Assembly (NCBI GenBank): GCA_017745015.1
Contig: JAGIAF010000037.1
Location: 1,788-16,851, forward strand
Origin: Bdellovibrio sp.
Lineage (GTDB): Bacteria; Bdellovibrionota; Bdellovibrionia; Bdellovibrionales; Bdellovibrionaceae
Length of the DNA: 15,064 nt
Direction of reading: 5' to 3'
Program-made: the position numbers and the translations under genes
The notes under the pieces: generated by a model
What the model saw: the letters and a program-made list of their open reading frames with translations, nothing else
Told to the model about the DNA's origin: nothing
Database searches by the model: none
Shown: positions 14,150-15,064 of the stretch, one piece after another
Layout: every line of letters starts with the position of its first letter
Position numbering within the stretch: position 1 is the stretch's first letter

Positions 14150-15064
14150 ATGAATCCTGTTCAAGACAAGCAGACCACAGATCTTCAGCTTATTGGTATG
14201 TCTTGCGTGAACTGTGCTGCCAAGATTGAAAAGACGCTTAATAGCTTCCCTGATGTAAAAGCGTCGGTAAACTTTGCTACGGAAAAAGCTCATATAGAAT
14301 ATGGTGGCCAGGCCATTACACCGGAAGCTTTGATCAAAGCCATTCGTGATATTGGCTATCAAGCATTTGAGATGAACTCAGAAGTGGATGCGCAAAAGGC
14401 CAAGCAAGAGGCCGCCAATGAATATCGTCGTGACCTACAGCACTTTATTATATCAGCAATTTTGACAGCACCTTTCATGGTGGAGATGGTCATGATGTTC
14501 ATGGGGGGCCATCATGAATTCATGCCGCGATGGTTGCAGCTCATTCTTGCAACACCTGTGCAGTTTTGGATGGGTTGGAGATTCTATAGAGGTTCTTTTT
14601 ATGCTCTCAGAGCAAAGAGTGCCAATATGGATGTGCTTGTAGCTTTGGGCACTAGCATGGCCTATCTATTAAGTGTTGTAGTGACCATTATGAGTTGGTC
14701 TGATCAACACGTGTACTTCGAGGCGAGTACGGCGGTGATCACTTTGATCTTGCTCGGAAAACTAATGGAGTCTCGGGCAAAAGGTAAAACTTCTGAAGCA
14801 GTCGAGAGCTTGATTCGCTTGCAACCAAAGAAAGCCTGGGTGCAAATAAACGGCGAGTGGGTTGAGACGAGCATTGATGAAGTTAAAACCGGCGACGTTG
14901 TTTTGGTTAAAAATGGTGAAGCCATTCCTATTGATGGACTTGTTGTTCAAGGTTCGTCGTCAGTAGATGAATCTATGCTGACTGGCGAAAGTATGCCGGT
15001 CGAAAAGAAAGCGGATGATCACGTCTATGCAGCGACGTTGAATCAAGACGGCTCTTTACAAGTT
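14150..15064 (+). CDS. copA: Copper-type P1B ATPase, 5' part (CopA-like)
   Basis: The reading frame stays open from ATG 14150 to the window end (305 codons), so the C-terminal part is missing. AAGGAG (14137-14142) lies 7 bases before the start. The order is that of a heavy-metal pump. First is an HMA domain (about 12-76) with metal-binding Cys19 and Cys22 in GMSCVNC. The first four membrane helices follow (about 99-205), including a His/Met-rich MMFMGGHHEFMP turn. The actuator domain then carries GDVVLVKNGEAIPIDG and the dephosphorylation motif TGES (278-281). The CPC metal motif and DKTGT phosphorylation site would lie beyond the window. The single CxxC domain and Met-rich loop favour Cu(I) export. 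The gene name is provisional because the CPC motif is not visible. Confidence 0.9.
   Translation, partial: MNPVQDKQTTDLQLIGMSCVNCAAKIEKTLNSFPDVKASVNFATEKAHIEYGGQAITPEALIKAIRDIGYQAFEMNSEVDAQKAKQEAANEYRRDLQHFIISAILTAPFMVEMVMMFMGGHHEFMPRWLQLILATPVQFWMGWRFYRGSFYALRAKSANMDVLVALGTSMAYLLSVVVTIMSWSDQHVYFEASTAVITLILLGKLMESRAKGKTSEAVESLIRLQPKKAWVQINGEWVETSIDEVKTGDVVLVKNGEAIPIDGLVVQGSSSVDESMLTGESMPVEKKADDHVYAATLNQDGSLQV

Noticed and set aside
1..15064. CRISPR array, tRNA genes, prophage, toxin-antitoxin or defence system
   Set aside because: No regularly spaced direct repeats, cloverleaf-like sequences or signature proteins of such systems were seen.

Overview
The window looks like chromosomal DNA from a Bdellovibrio-type predatory bacterium (Bdellovibrionota). 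This rests on the overall gene content, on a flagellar sigma-28-like promoter driving a pseudopilin operon, and on the protein style. No 16S or other decisive marker is present, so the assignment is an inference. Genes are tightly packed, with repeated stop-start overlaps (TAATG and ATGA), and most starts have a clear Shine-Dalgarno sequence.

Left part (1-5203). Two minus-strand genes at 36-3022 form a pseudopilin operon. The first encodes a very large 845-residue PilX/GspK-like protein, and the second a small prepilin with a canonical G|FTILE cleavage site. A sigma-28-like promoter lies just upstream. An orphan plus-strand gene for a 63-residue hydrophilic protein follows, with an ideal Shine-Dalgarno sequence. 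It converges on a minus-strand pair: an exported protein resembling a TIM-barrel glycoside hydrolase, and a small exported protein with a polylysine tail.

Central part (5204-10522). This is the conserved proteobacterial order queA-tgt-yajC-secD-secF. QueA and Tgt carry out the tRNA-bound and insertion steps of queuosine synthesis. YajC, SecD and SecF form the accessory complex of the Sec translocon. A tight GNRA-loop hairpin with a short U-tract ends or attenuates the run.

Right-centre (10545-13542). recJ, queC and a DUF366-family gene follow in the same direction with an ATGA overlap and a 2-base gap. queC makes preQ0, so the window holds three queuosine-pathway genes, and the DUF366 gene becomes a candidate for related function.

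Right end (13543-15064). A 63-base inverted repeat built from GTGCCTGCTTC units lies between two convergent genes. It looks like a REP-type element doubling as a bidirectional terminator. Beyond it is a divergent metal-handling pair: a small exported His-rich protein whose predicted mature form starts with histidine, and a copper-type P1B ATPase that runs off the window. A 20-base dyad in their shared promoter region is a candidate metal-responsive operator.

No CRISPR array, tRNA, rRNA, transposase or phage gene was seen. No gene-free stretch exceeds 300 bases. I found no large undescribed system. The most unusual items are the sigma-28/pseudopilin operon, the REP-like hairpin, the DUF366 link to queuosine, and the His-first exported protein beside the copper pump.
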